Assembly: GCA_002437725.1 (NCBI GenBank)
Contig: DJRF01000010.1
Location: forward strand, 104,931-168,930
Length of the DNA stretch: 64,000 bases
Source: Treponema sp. UBA6367
GTDB lineage: Bacteria; Spirochaetota; Spirochaetia; Treponematales; Treponemataceae
Direction: 5' to 3'
A program made the position numbers and the translations under genes. The number at the start of each line of letters is the position of its first letter. The first letter of the stretch is position 1. The notes under the pieces were generated by a model, which saw only the letters and a program-made list of their open reading frames with translations, was not told the DNA's origin and did not search any database. This document shows, in pieces, positions 52,187-60,606 of the stretch.

Positions 52187-53893
52187 ATGAAAAAAATATC
52201 ATTTTGGATTTATTTAACTTTAATTTTATCTATCGTTTTTTCTTTGTTTTCAGTTTCTTTTAAAGCAGATATTTCTTTATTAGCTTTTCCCTTAAGTTTT
52301 GCTTTTACAGCAATTACTTGTTGGTTCTTGTATTTTAAGTTTTATAAAAATAAAGATTTTTTATTTTTTAAAACTTCTTTTAAACTTTTAGAGTATCTTC
52401 CCTATGTGCTTTTGTGTTCTTTTATAGTAAGAAGGGCAGGTAAGACAGGAACCTGTTTTTGGTACGATATTGTTACAGTTTTATTGTGGTGTGCAATTTT
52501 AGTTTCTAGAAAAGTTCTTTTATACTATATCAGTCCAAAAAGAGTTTTAGGGCTAGAGCCTTCCTGGAAAAAGTATGAGCAAAAGCTTTCTGAAAAATAT
52601 ACAGGAAAAAAACGGCTTGTATACGAAGTTTTAAGTTGGATAGATGCAATTCTTCAAGTTGTTTTTATGCTGTTGTTATTCCAAATTTTTATACTTCAGC
52701 TTTACGTTATTCCTTCAGAATCAATGGTTCCTACCTTTCTTGTAAATGACAGAGTTGCAGTTTGTAAAGTTGCAAGCGGACCAAAGTTTCCTCTGACAGA
52801 AGTTGGCTTGCCTACTGCTAAAAATTATAAGCGTGGCGATATTGTTGTTTTTAGAAATCCTCACTATTCAATGGACAGAAAGTCTGAAGTAAAGACTGTC
52901 GTTGGTCAGATTGTCAGCATGCTTACCTTTACAAAAGTCAATATCAACGTTGATTCAAGAGGAAATCCAAAAGCGGATCCATTGGTAAAAAGAATTTGTG
53001 GTATTCCCGGCGAACAATTGATGATGCAAGATGGAATTTTATATTCTAGAACTTCTGAAAATTCTGACTTCAAGCCTGTGCAGTTTGATTCAAAATATGC
53101 AGCTTGGAATTTGAACTCTGAAAGTGAACAGTTGAAAAGAAAGATACAAATTCTTCCTCTTTCAAAAGAAGACTATGAACTTATGATGGAAATTGAACAT
53201 GAACGCAACTCTTTGAATGTAGAAGAGCTTTCAGAGCAATGTAAAAAACTTGCTGAAAAATTTAGGCAAGTTTCTACTTCAAAATCAAAAATCAGTGGAA
53301 ACTTCTCTTTCAATATGAATGTAAACAATGCTCTTGAAAATGTTCAGTCAATTATGATTTCAGAAGGAGCTTGCTCCTGGTTTGAAAATTTTATGACTTC
53401 CTGGATAAAGGATTTCTCTTTAGGTTTGGATTTTAAAGGTGATTTGTATGCACAGGCAAATTATAAGCTTAATTTAATGCTAAAAAAATCGTTTGGTTCT
53501 TATGTCGTTCGATATGCACAGTTACTAAACGTTCCGTCATACGAACTGGCAAACGATTCTGAACTTATAAATTGTGCATACAGTTTTAGAAAGCTTCTTT
53601 TTTACTGTAGCTTGCTAGACCAGCGAAATATGCCTGTTTTTCCTGAAAATACACAAGACGGCTCTCCATCTTACATTCCCCAGAATTGCTATTTTATGAT
53701 GGGGGATAACAGATTTAATTCTTTAGACATGCGTCATTCCTATAAAGTAAAAAATATTTCCTTGACAAAGTTTGATTCATACTCGTTTGAATATCCGTCA
53801 AATATGGAACCTCGCTATGTTAATAAAAAATTTATATTAGGATTTCCGTTCTTGCGTATATGGCCTTTAAGTCGTTTTGGAAAAATAAAGTAA
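52187..53893 (+). CDS. lepB: Signal peptidase I with large internal insertion
   Basis: The 568-residue protein has about five hydrophobic N-terminal segments (residues 5-165) before the catalytic domain. The Ser is S169 in IPSESMVPT, the Lys is K258 in VKRICGIPGE, and the conserved MMGDNRFNSLDMRH box comes near residue 510. Type I signal peptidases usually run 200-320 residues; here about 220 residues are inserted between the Lys box and the GDN box. It removes signal peptides from exported proteins. I chose the ATG at 52187 because the longer frame from 52022 reads through a repeat remnant. TATGTT ends 6 nt before the start. Confidence 0.9.
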   Translation: MKKISFWIYLTLILSIVFSLFSVSFKADISLLAFPLSFAFTAITCWFLYFKFYKNKDFLFFKTSFKLLEYLPYVLLCSFIVRRAGKTGTCFWYDIVTVLLWCAILVSRKVLLYYISPKRVLGLEPSWKKYEQKLSEKYTGKKRLVYEVLSWIDAILQVVFMLLLFQIFILQLYVIPSESMVPTFLVNDRVAVCKVASGPKFPLTEVGLPTAKNYKRGDIVVFRNPHYSMDRKSEVKTVVGQIVSMLTFTKVNINVDSRGNPKADPLVKRICGIPGEQLMMQDGILYSRTSENSDFKPVQFDSKYAAWNLNSESEQLKRKIQILPLSKEDYELMMEIEHERNSLNVEELSEQCKKLAEKFRQVSTSKSKISGNFSFNMNVNNALENVQSIMISEGACSWFENFMTSWIKDFSLGLDFKGDLYAQANYKLNLMLKKSFGSYVVRYAQLLNVPSYELANDSELINCAYSFRKLLFYCSLLDQRNMPVFPENTQDGSPSYIPQNCYFMMGDNRFNSLDMRHSYKVKNISLTKFDSYSFEYPSNMEPRYVNKKFILGFPFLRIWPLSRFGKIK

Positions 53894-53950
53894 AAACTGA
53901 ATGGAGAGTTTTATAAAGCTATTGATATAAAAAGGTTTCTCATTGCTTTA

Positions 53951-54161
53951 TATAGCCCGAATGTCGAGTTTTCAGAAAAATAAACAGAAGCGTAAGCGAA
54001 GTTACAATTTGTGAAGACTTTGTGCGATTAGAACAATTAAAGTTGTGTAGCAACTCAACTCCGTTCAAACGAACTGCGGCACAACCGTCTGAACAAATTG
54101 TAAACTCGCTGAAAGCTTTTTTTTATAACTTTTATAAAAAACTCGAAGTTCAGGCTATATA
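53951..54161 (-). repeat. Dispersed palindromic repeat, full-length copy
   Basis: This element is 211 bp. Terminal inverted repeats are TATATAGCCCGAATGTCGAG at the left and CTCGAAGTTCAGGCTATATA at the right. A second inverted pair lies inside (GCGAAGTTACAATTTGT at 53996-54012, ACAAATTGTAAACTCGC at 54093-54109), so the whole unit can fold into a long hairpin. The centre holds another small stem (AGTTG...CAACT). Inverted relative to the copies at 57232 and 63849. It lies between convergent lepB and secA. No reading frame is shared among copies. Confidence 0.85.
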
Positions 54162-54167
54162 AAAATA

Positions 54168-54220
54168 AAAACGGCTTAGTCAAGAAACACCTTTGCTGAA
54201 GGACTTGACTCAGCCGTTTT
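54168..54220. terminator. Bidirectional terminator between lepB and secA
   Basis: AAAACGGCT..GTCAAG pairs with CTTGAC..AGCCGTTTT, with an inner CCTT/AAGG stem in the loop and only one mismatch position. A and T runs flank both sides, so it can stop both convergent genes. It is separate from the neighbouring repeat. Confidence 0.85.
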
Positions 54221-54288
54221 CAAATTTATTCAAAGCTTACTGTATTTTATAAAATTTGACCTTTGTTTTATTAGTTAGAAGATGGCTC

Positions 54289-57102
54289 TTATGCGTTTCT
54301 TCCGCAACAGTGCTTGTATTTTTTTCCGCTGCCACAAGGACAAGGATCGTTTCTTCCTACTTTTGGCTGTGTTCTTCTAACTGTAATAGATTCTCCCTGT
54401 GTGCGTCTTTGCATAGGGCTTGCCATTGCGCTTCTTCTAGCTTGCTCTCCGCTCATTTGCACAGAGGCTTGTCTTCCCATCGCTTGCGAAATGTTGCCTG
54501 CTTCAGAATGTGTTGCATTCATTCCGTTTTGCATTTTCATTGCAGCAAGTCGCCTTTGCTCTTGCGCTTCTGGACTTAATTGAATCCTTACTTTAAACAC
54601 TCGGCTCATTACAGAATTTCTTATAGAATCCAACATCTCATCAAACATATTGAATCCGTCGATTTTATATTCTGTAAGAGGGTTTTTAGAGCCGTAAGAG
54701 CGTAGGCTTACAGCTTCTCTTAAGCCTTCAAGAGCTTCCAATTGATCAAGCCACTTTTTATCTATAGTTTGAACATACTGGTAGCGAATGAACATATTAA
54801 GATTTTCTTTTCCAACTAGAGTTTCTTTTTCGGTAATATCGTTTTGTAAAACAGATTCAAGAGCATCTGCTGTAAGTCTTTCAGTTGGAAGAGCAACACC
54901 AAATGTGTTCTTTATTTCATCATTTAAAGAATTTATTGCATCTTCTTGTTTTGTACGACCTAGATGGCTGTAGTCATAGAATATTGATTCAACAGCGTCT
55001 CGAGCATTGTTCATAACTCTGTCCGCAAGGTTTTCATCTGCAAGGATTTCATCTCTTTGGCTATAAATAACAGATCTCTGCTCGTTTAGAACATCATCGT
55101 AATCAAGAAGGTGTTTTCTTATTTCAAAGTTTCTGTCTTCAACTTTTTGCTGCGCTTTTGCAATTCCTTTGTTCAGCCAAGGGTGGTCAATAGGTTCTCC
55201 AGGCTGCATTCCTATGCGGGTCATAATGTTTTTCATTCTGTCGCCGCCAAACAGTCGCATAAGGTCATCATCCATAGAAATAAAGAATTTGCTTCGGCCA
55301 GGATCTCCTTGTCTACCAGAACGACCTCTAAGCTGATTGTCTATACGTCTTGATTCGTGCCGTTCAGAGCCTATAACGTAAAGTCCACCGCAAGCTTTTA
55401 CTTCTTCGTTGTCTTTTATCCATTTTTCTTTTTCGATTTTTAAAGCTTCGTTGAATTGTTCTGGAGTGGCATTTGTTCCTGCGCGCTTTCTAGCCCTAAA
55501 TTCCGGGTTTCCACCAAGCTTAATATCTGTACCACGGCCTGCCATGTTTGTCGCAATTGTTACAGCGCCTTTTGCACCAGCTTCTGCAATAATCATAGCT
55601 TCTCGCGCATGGTTTTTTGCGTTTAGAACTTCATGTCTAATTCCTTTTTTTGTAAGCAGGCTTGAAAGCAATTCTGATTTTTCAACAGATACAGTACCTA
55701 CAAGAACTGGCTGTCCCTTTGCATGAGCCTGCTGTATTTCTTTGCAGATTGCTTCCCATTTGTCCTGCTCGTTTAGGTAAACTTCGTCGTTTTCATCGAT
55801 TCTTGCTACAGGTTTGTTAGTAGGAATTGCAACTACATCCAAGTTATAAATTTTATTAAATTCAACCTGTTCTGTGGCGGCTGTACCAGTCATTCCCGAA
55901 AGCTTTTTATACATTCTGAAGAAGTTCTGAAAAGTGATGGTGGCAAGAGTTCTGTTCCTTTGAGCAATTCTTAAGTGTTCTTTTGCTTCGATTGCCTGGT
56001 GCAAACCGTCGCCGTAGCGCCTGCCTTCAAGCACACGTCCCGTAAATTCATCTACGATTTGAACTTTTCCGTCTTTTACAAGATAGTCAACATCGTTTTT
56101 GTAGAGCTTGTGCGCTCTTAAGGCTTGAGTAAAGTAGTGAACATATTCAAAGTTTTCTTCGTCAACAACTTTTGAATCCGCAGATATTAAATTGTGCTTG
56201 TGAAGAATCTCGTCGATTTTGTTGATTCCCGCATCAGTAAAAGAAACTCTTTTTGATTTTTCGTCAAGTTTGTAGTCGCCTTTGATGTTCTTGCGCGCTG
56301 CAGGATCCATGTCAACTTCGTCAGGATATTCTCCCGTTTTAGGGTCTTTTTCGACTTCTGTAAGTTCGTCTACATATTTGTCTACTTCGTGATACTTGTA
56401 TGTATCGTCTTCGCCCTGTCCTGAAATTATAAGAGGTGTTCTCGCTTCGTCTATAAGAATAGAGTCTATTTCGTCCACGACGCAGAAATTGAATCCTCTT
56501 TGAACTTTGTTCTGAAGGTCAATCTGCATATTGTCTCTTAAGTAGTCAAAACCGAATTCGTTGTTTGTTCCGTAAGTTATGTCGCAGTTGTAAGCCTGTT
56601 TTCTAGCTTCGTTGTCCATGTCTGAAAGAATTGCGCCTACTGTTTGACCAAGATATGCATAAACCGGTCGCATCCAGTCGGAGTCACGGCCAGCAAGATA
56701 ATCGTTTACTGTAACTACGTGAACACCTTTTCCGCTAAGTGAGTTTAAGTATACGGCAGGAACGCACATAAGCGTTTTTCCTTCACCAGTTTTCATTTCT
56801 GTTATTCTTCCTGAATGAAGAACTAGAGAACCCATAATCTGAACATCGTAAGCTCTTTCTCCAAGAACACGGAAAGCTGCTTCTCTAGCAAGTGCAAAGG
56901 CTTCTGGCAAAATATCATCAAGAATTTCGCCTTTTGCAAGGCGTTCTTTAAATATTTGTGTTTGCTTAGGAAAATCTTCTGCTTTAAGACTTTTAGCCCA
57001 TTCTTCTTTTGCATTGATTTTTGCAAGTGTCGGACGCAGTTTTTTTACGTCTCTTTCGTTTTGTGTACCAAAAATAGCTGTTAAAACTTTATCTACTAAC
57101 AT
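54289..57102 (-). CDS. secA: Preprotein translocase ATPase SecA
   Basis: The 937-residue protein is a complete SecA: Walker A MKTGEGKTLM, the DEIDSILIDEARTPLIISG box, TNMAGRGTDIKLGG, ERHESRRIDNQLRGRSGRQGDPG split across the second nucleotide domain, and a zinc-binding tail NDPCPCGSGKKYKHCCG. It drives export through SecYEG. No signal for a SecM-like leader peptide is seen, but a hairpin with a T run lies 70 nt upstream on the same strand. The start codon has no clear ribosome site. Confidence 0.97.
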   Translation of the reverse strand: MLVDKVLTAIFGTQNERDVKKLRPTLAKINAKEEWAKSLKAEDFPKQTQIFKERLAKGEILDDILPEAFALAREAAFRVLGERAYDVQIMGSLVLHSGRITEMKTGEGKTLMCVPAVYLNSLSGKGVHVVTVNDYLAGRDSDWMRPVYAYLGQTVGAILSDMDNEARKQAYNCDITYGTNNEFGFDYLRDNMQIDLQNKVQRGFNFCVVDEIDSILIDEARTPLIISGQGEDDTYKYHEVDKYVDELTEVEKDPKTGEYPDEVDMDPAARKNIKGDYKLDEKSKRVSFTDAGINKIDEILHKHNLISADSKVVDEENFEYVHYFTQALRAHKLYKNDVDYLVKDGKVQIVDEFTGRVLEGRRYGDGLHQAIEAKEHLRIAQRNRTLATITFQNFFRMYKKLSGMTGTAATEQVEFNKIYNLDVVAIPTNKPVARIDENDEVYLNEQDKWEAICKEIQQAHAKGQPVLVGTVSVEKSELLSSLLTKKGIRHEVLNAKNHAREAMIIAEAGAKGAVTIATNMAGRGTDIKLGGNPEFRARKRAGTNATPEQFNEALKIEKEKWIKDNEEVKACGGLYVIGSERHESRRIDNQLRGRSGRQGDPGRSKFFISMDDDLMRLFGGDRMKNIMTRIGMQPGEPIDHPWLNKGIAKAQQKVEDRNFEIRKHLLDYDDVLNEQRSVIYSQRDEILADENLADRVMNNARDAVESIFYDYSHLGRTKQEDAINSLNDEIKNTFGVALPTERLTADALESVLQNDITEKETLVGKENLNMFIRYQYVQTIDKKWLDQLEALEGLREAVSLRSYGSKNPLTEYKIDGFNMFDEMLDSIRNSVMSRVFKVRIQLSPEAQEQRRLAAMKMQNGMNATHSEAGNISQAMGRQASVQMSGEQARRSAMASPMQRRTQGESITVRRTQPKVGRNDPCPCGSGKKYKHCCGRNA

Positions 57103-57170
57103 AATGCTTCTATTTTAATTATTTTTTTGACTATAGTAAAGAATAAAATATGTCAAATGCTGAGTTTTAT

Positions 57171-57213
57171 AAAAAACTTGCCTTTCAACCCTTTTGTAAA
57201 ATAATAGGCAAGT
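57171..57213 (-). terminator. Hairpin with T run upstream of secA, possible attenuator
   Basis: On the minus strand ACTTGCCT (57213-57206) pairs with AGGCAAGT (57183-57176) and is followed at once by TTTTT. Any transcript coming from the repeat towards secA would meet it about 70 nt before the start codon. Confidence 0.5.
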
Positions 57214-57231
57214 AAATTCAAGTAGCCCAAA

Positions 57232-57460
57232 TAGCCCGAATGTTGAGTTTTTTTATAAATTGTAAAAAAAACGCTTTCAGCGACTTTCCAAGGTTTGTTT
57301 ACTAACCCTTGCTGCAGATGGTTGTGCCCGCACTTCGTTTGAATTGGTTTTTTTGGGGGGGGCTATGCAACCTTAATCGTTCTTATCGCACAAAATCTTC
57401 ACAAATTGTAAATTCGCTTACGCTTTTGTTCATTTTCCTAATAACTCGAAGTTCGGGCTA
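57232..57460 (+). repeat. Dispersed palindromic repeat, full-length copy with T7G8 tract
   Basis: This 229-bp element runs from TAGCCCGAATGTTGAGTT to AACTCGAAGTTCGGGCTA, inverted termini of about 18 bp. The inside matches the copies at 5556 and 63849. The region reading GGTTTGGGTTGC in the 63849 copy has become a run of seven T and eight G (57348-57362). A second left-end fragment (AAATGCTGAGTTTTATAAA, near 57154-57172, and TAGCCCAA at 57223-57230) lies just before it, as if two copies once stood in tandem. Confidence 0.85.
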
Positions 57461-57466
57461 AATAGA

Positions 57467-57495
57467 TTGACATTGATTTAAGATAATTTTATTCT
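57467..57495 (+). promoter_or_regulatory. Consensus promoter of the 57504 lipoprotein gene
   Basis: A perfect TTGACA (57467-57472), 17-bp spacer and TATTCT (57490-57495) lie between the end of the repeat and the ATG, which is only 8 nt past the -10 box. No ribosome site; predicted leaderless. Confidence 0.75.
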
Positions 57496-57503
57496 CTAAA
57501 AAT

Positions 57504-58736
57504 ATGAAGAAAAAAACTTTTTCAGTAATTCTTTTTTTTGTATGTTGCATAGGTTTTTTCGTTTCTTGCCATAAAAATGGAAAAATACAATCGATTTCCG
57601 AAGATTCGCTTTTTTCTATAGAATATGGAAATTTTGAAGAGCAAATAAATCTTTTTAATCTTAGTAAGCCTGGTAATATAAAAACATCTATTTTTATGAG
57701 GGATGGTTTTTTTTACATTGTAAATGGTGAATCTCAAAAAATTCTTTCCATGAATTCCTATGGTGATTTGTTGTCTTTGTATTACAACGAAGATTTGTAT
57801 CCTGAATCCAAAAAAGGGCTGCCAGAAAAATCCCCTTTAAAAATATGGAAACCAGTTTCGTACCCTTTTGATGTAACAGGAAAAATAACTGTTGATTCTA
57901 GAAAGTATATGTATGTGGTGGCTAATGTTCCAAGAGATAGGTATGAACAGGATGAAGACGAAAATCTTTTGTACAGCCAGGTTGTCCTTAGATTTTCTAG
58001 CGACGGTTCTTCTGTTGATTATCTTGGACAGCAAGGACCTGGTGGAACGCCTTTTCCTTATATAAAAGAAATTTATACAACCGAAAACGATGAGTTAGTC
58101 GTTGTGTGCACAACAAATGTAGGTCTTACAACCTTTTGGTTTGCAACTAATGGATTTCTTAGATATAAAATTCCTATATCTATAAAGTCTGCTCCAAAAA
58201 TTAATTCAGAATCTTTGAGCGATGTTAATCCAGATTCAGTTTTTGTTACCATAGAAAATGCTGTTCCTGACTGCTATGCTCTTAGGCTTTATATAAAAGT
58301 TGACTATTCCGTTGCATTAATCGATGAAGAATCTAAAGTTCAGTCTGGAATCGATTATAGGGAATCTTATATTCTGCCTTTGAATGTAGAGACAGGAAAG
58401 TATGGAGAGCCGCTTGCGCTCCCGCCGTTTGAACAGTCAGTTACAGAAGATTTTAGCAAAATTACGTATAAGTTGCCTTATGATTTTCTTGGTGTTACAA
58501 AATCAGGATGGCTTTTCTTTATAATAACAGCTGAAGATGGATTTAACATAGAAATGCTGCAGCCTGTTACGCAAATTGTTCAAAAAAGGCATCTTGCGGT
58601 TAACCACAACGAAACTTTGTATTATTCTTTGTGCCTTTCCCACGATGGAATTATTTCTGCCCTTTTAGCCGAAAAGAATTCTGCAAAAATTGTTTGGTGG
58701 CGAACAGATTCTTTAATAGATACTGTAATAAAATAG
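57504..58736 (+). CDS. Spirochaete lipoprotein, probable beta-propeller
   Basis: The 410-residue protein has a lipoprotein signal peptide (lipobox FVSC, Cys22). The rest is rich in beta strands with repeated visits of a D/G-x-aromatic pattern (DGFFYIVNGESQKILSMN, SRKYMYVVANVP, SQVVLRFSSDGSSVDYLGQQ). It suggests a propeller as in NHL- or 6-bladed lipoproteins of Leptospira and Treponema, function unknown. It starts a run of closely spaced genes that reaches to the NeuB-like gene. The start is fixed by a consensus promoter 8 nt upstream. Confidence 0.78.
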   Translation: MKKKTFSVILFFVCCIGFFVSCHKNGKIQSISEDSLFSIEYGNFEEQINLFNLSKPGNIKTSIFMRDGFFYIVNGESQKILSMNSYGDLLSLYYNEDLYPESKKGLPEKSPLKIWKPVSYPFDVTGKITVDSRKYMYVVANVPRDRYEQDEDENLLYSQVVLRFSSDGSSVDYLGQQGPGGTPFPYIKEIYTTENDELVVVCTTNVGLTTFWFATNGFLRYKIPISIKSAPKINSESLSDVNPDSVFVTIENAVPDCYALRLYIKVDYSVALIDEESKVQSGIDYRESYILPLNVETGKYGEPLALPPFEQSVTEDFSKITYKLPYDFLGVTKSGWLFFIITAEDGFNIEMLQPVTQIVQKRHLAVNHNETLYYSLCLSHDGIISALLAEKNSAKIVWWRTDSLIDTVIK

Positions 58737-58745
58737 GTGTTTTTT

Positions 58746-59309
58746 ATGGATTTCAAAAAAATTGACGAAGGTTTTGCAGATGGGGAAGAAAATCTTCATT
58801 TTTATTACAATCGGGAAGAAAGAATTGCAAAGGCTCCTAAAAATGTTCAGGATTACTATGCAGGCAAAGGAGCGCAGCCTGTAAAAGGTCTTTTTCGTTC
58901 TTTGTTTTCAAATAAAGGCAATCGCTTTATGTTTGGCACTGTCGCCATACTTGCGGCCTTTGTATGGATCTACAGTTTTATGCAAAAAAGGGAAGGAATA
59001 CAGATTGCTGATACCAAAGTTGAAGTTTCTGCATTTTCCTATGCAGATGAAATTTTTGCAAGTGTAAAACTAAATAAACTTGAAGATGATTCAGAATTTA
59101 AAGATAAAGTGCTTCCTGTGAGCGTAAAGTTTTCTGCAATAGAAAACAATTCTGCTATTTGTGATGAAAAAGAACTCTTTGGTGAATATAAAGGAGAAGA
59201 AGTTTTTTTTAGGACAAAATTTTCTAACTATGATATAATAAAAATTCAAGTAACTCTTTTTGTTGGTAATGAAAATAAAGAAATCACTGTACCTGTTGAA
59301 AAAAAATAG
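58746..59309 (+). CDS. Single-pass membrane protein of unknown function
   Basis: The 187-residue protein has a charged cytoplasmic N-terminus (about 55 residues), one membrane helix (FMFGTVAILAAFVWIYSFM) and an external beta-rich domain (VEVSAFSYADEIFASVKLNK, SVKFSAIENNSAI). I recognise no family. I chose ATG 58746 (AGGTG 6 nt before it) over a GTG at 58737. It follows the lipoprotein gene by 9 nt and is followed by another membrane protein gene. Confidence 0.72.
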   Translation: MDFKKIDEGFADGEENLHFYYNREERIAKAPKNVQDYYAGKGAQPVKGLFRSLFSNKGNRFMFGTVAILAAFVWIYSFMQKREGIQIADTKVEVSAFSYADEIFASVKLNKLEDDSEFKDKVLPVSVKFSAIENNSAICDEKELFGEYKGEEVFFRTKFSNYDIIKIQVTLFVGNENKEITVPVEKK

Positions 59310-59333
59310 TCAAGTAACCTAGGAGGACGAATT

Positions 59334-59840
59334 ATGCTTCAGTTCTATTTTTTGTCTGTTCTTTTTAATCTTTTTGTGGGACTAATTTTATTTTATGGAA
59401 AAAATACTCATGAAAAAAAGATTGTGCCTGCAAAAGAAGGCGAAGACCTTTCTTTTTTAGATGAAGATTTTAAGCCTAGTGAAAAAAACGATTCTTCTGA
59501 AAATCCTAATTTTTTTAAAAAACTGTTTGGAAATATTAGTATTGAAAATGACAGTTTGTTTTATTTAGTAGTAGGAGTTCTTTCGGTTTTTGTTGCTATT
59601 GTAAAATTGCTTTCTCCTGTAAAAGGAATTGCTATTTTCGGCGACCTTTTTCCATCTGTTACAGGTATTTTAGGCGGCGGAGTCGTTTTGTTTAATTACT
59701 TTTCAGAAAATTCGTCTACAGAAATAAAATTGCCAAGTTTTTTTCACAAACTATTTGTAGAGTTTCAAAAATATATAGGAATTGCTTGTATCGTTGTTGC
59801 TGTTATTCATTTTATAATTCCAGGAGCTTTGTTTTTGTAA
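59334..59840 (+). CDS. Multi-pass membrane protein of unknown function
   Basis: The 168-residue protein has four hydrophobic segments (about 3-21, 75-92, 100-122 and 147-166) and an acidic cytoplasmic loop after the first (KEGEDLSFLDEDFKPSEKND). No family is recognised. GGAGGA before the ATG is a strong ribosome site. The stop TAA shares its last A with the ATG of the Nudix gene, so translation is coupled. Confidence 0.75.
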   Translation: MLQFYFLSVLFNLFVGLILFYGKNTHEKKIVPAKEGEDLSFLDEDFKPSEKNDSSENPNFFKKLFGNISIENDSLFYLVVGVLSVFVAIVKLLSPVKGIAIFGDLFPSVTGILGGGVVLFNYFSENSSTEIKLPSFFHKLFVEFQKYIGIACIVVAVIHFIIPGALFL

Positions 59841-60247
59841 TGAGCGCATCTATTGCTTGTATTGTATATAAAGATTCTAAAGTTTTAATAGCTCATAGAA
59901 ATCCTGTAGGAGATATGGGAGGGCGATGGGAATTCCCTGGAGGAAAACTTGACGCCGGCGATGACGATTTTTCTGCTATAGTAAGGGAAATGCGAGAAGA
60001 ATTCGGTGTAAAAGCCTTTCCCAAAAATAAGATAACATCGTGTGCCTTTGAACATAAAAACAAACAGTGTTCTTTGAATGCTTACTTGGTTGAACTTGAA
60101 CACGACGGCATTAAAAAGCCTTTTTCGCTTACAGAACATACTGAATATAAATGGGTGGATCCAAAAATTATCCCTGCTCTGAACTTTGTTGATTCTGATT
60201 TAAAAATTTATCCTGCTGTAATGGAGTATCTAGAAAATCTAAAATGA
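59840..60247 (+). CDS. Nudix hydrolase, MutT-like
   Basis: The 135-residue protein contains a Nudix box (GKLDAGDDDFSAIVREMREE plus FG) in the expected place after WEFPGG. The first Glu of the box is an Asp; the catalytic REMREE is intact. Small MutT-like enzymes sanitise oxidised dNTPs (8-oxo-dGTP to dGMP), or hydrolyse CTP-type substrates. The ATG overlaps the preceding stop (TAATG). It overlaps the next gene by 4 nt. Confidence 0.87.
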   Translation: MSASIACIVYKDSKVLIAHRNPVGDMGGRWEFPGGKLDAGDDDFSAIVREMREEFGVKAFPKNKITSCAFEHKNKQCSLNAYLVELEHDGIKKPFSLTEHTEYKWVDPKIIPALNFVDSDLKIYPAVMEYLENLK

Positions 60248-60606
60248 AACAAAAAATTGTCTTGTTTTTTCAGATTTGTTTGCTATTTTGTTTTATTAGT
60301 TGTAATCGCAATCAAGAAATAGTTTTTGACTCTTCTCAGCCGCTTGCTCTTTGTCCTGATGTTCAGTGGGCGGTAGTTATAGACCCTTACGTTTCTTTTC
60401 GCCAGGAAATTGGTTGGAATAGTATAGTTGAAGGGCACTGCAGAAAAGGGGCGATACTTCAAGTTCTAGGAAGAAATGTCGTTTCTAGTAAAGACGTTTG
60501 GTATTTATTCGATGAAGGCTGGCTTCCAGAAAGTTCAATTTCAGTGTTTTCAAATAGATATAAGGCAGAAAGTTTTGCAAAAACTCAAGGATTGTTATGG
60601 CAATGA
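60244..60606 (+). CDS. Small lipoprotein with SH3-like domain
   Basis: The 120-residue protein has a lipoprotein signal peptide (lipobox FISC, Cys20). The mature part ends in strands that look like an SH3-type fold (WAVVIDPYVSFRQEIG, GAILQVLGRNVV, DVWYLFDEGWLPESSI). It overlaps the Nudix gene by 4 nt and the NeuB-like gene by 10 nt, so all three are one unit. Function unknown; wall or protein binding is possible. Confidence 0.75.
   Translation: MKQKIVLFFQICLLFCFISCNRNQEIVFDSSQPLALCPDVQWAVVIDPYVSFRQEIGWNSIVEGHCRKGAILQVLGRNVVSSKDVWYLFDEGWLPESSISVFSNRYKAESFAKTQGLLWQ

Noticed and set aside
54168..54220. Part of the dispersed repeat
   Set aside because: This hairpin lies next to the 53951 copy but is not found at the other copies, so it is a separate terminator.
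54256..54583. Plus-strand frames opposite the secA end
   Set aside because: They mirror the strongly supported SecA C-terminus, have no ribosome site and encode no recognisable domain.
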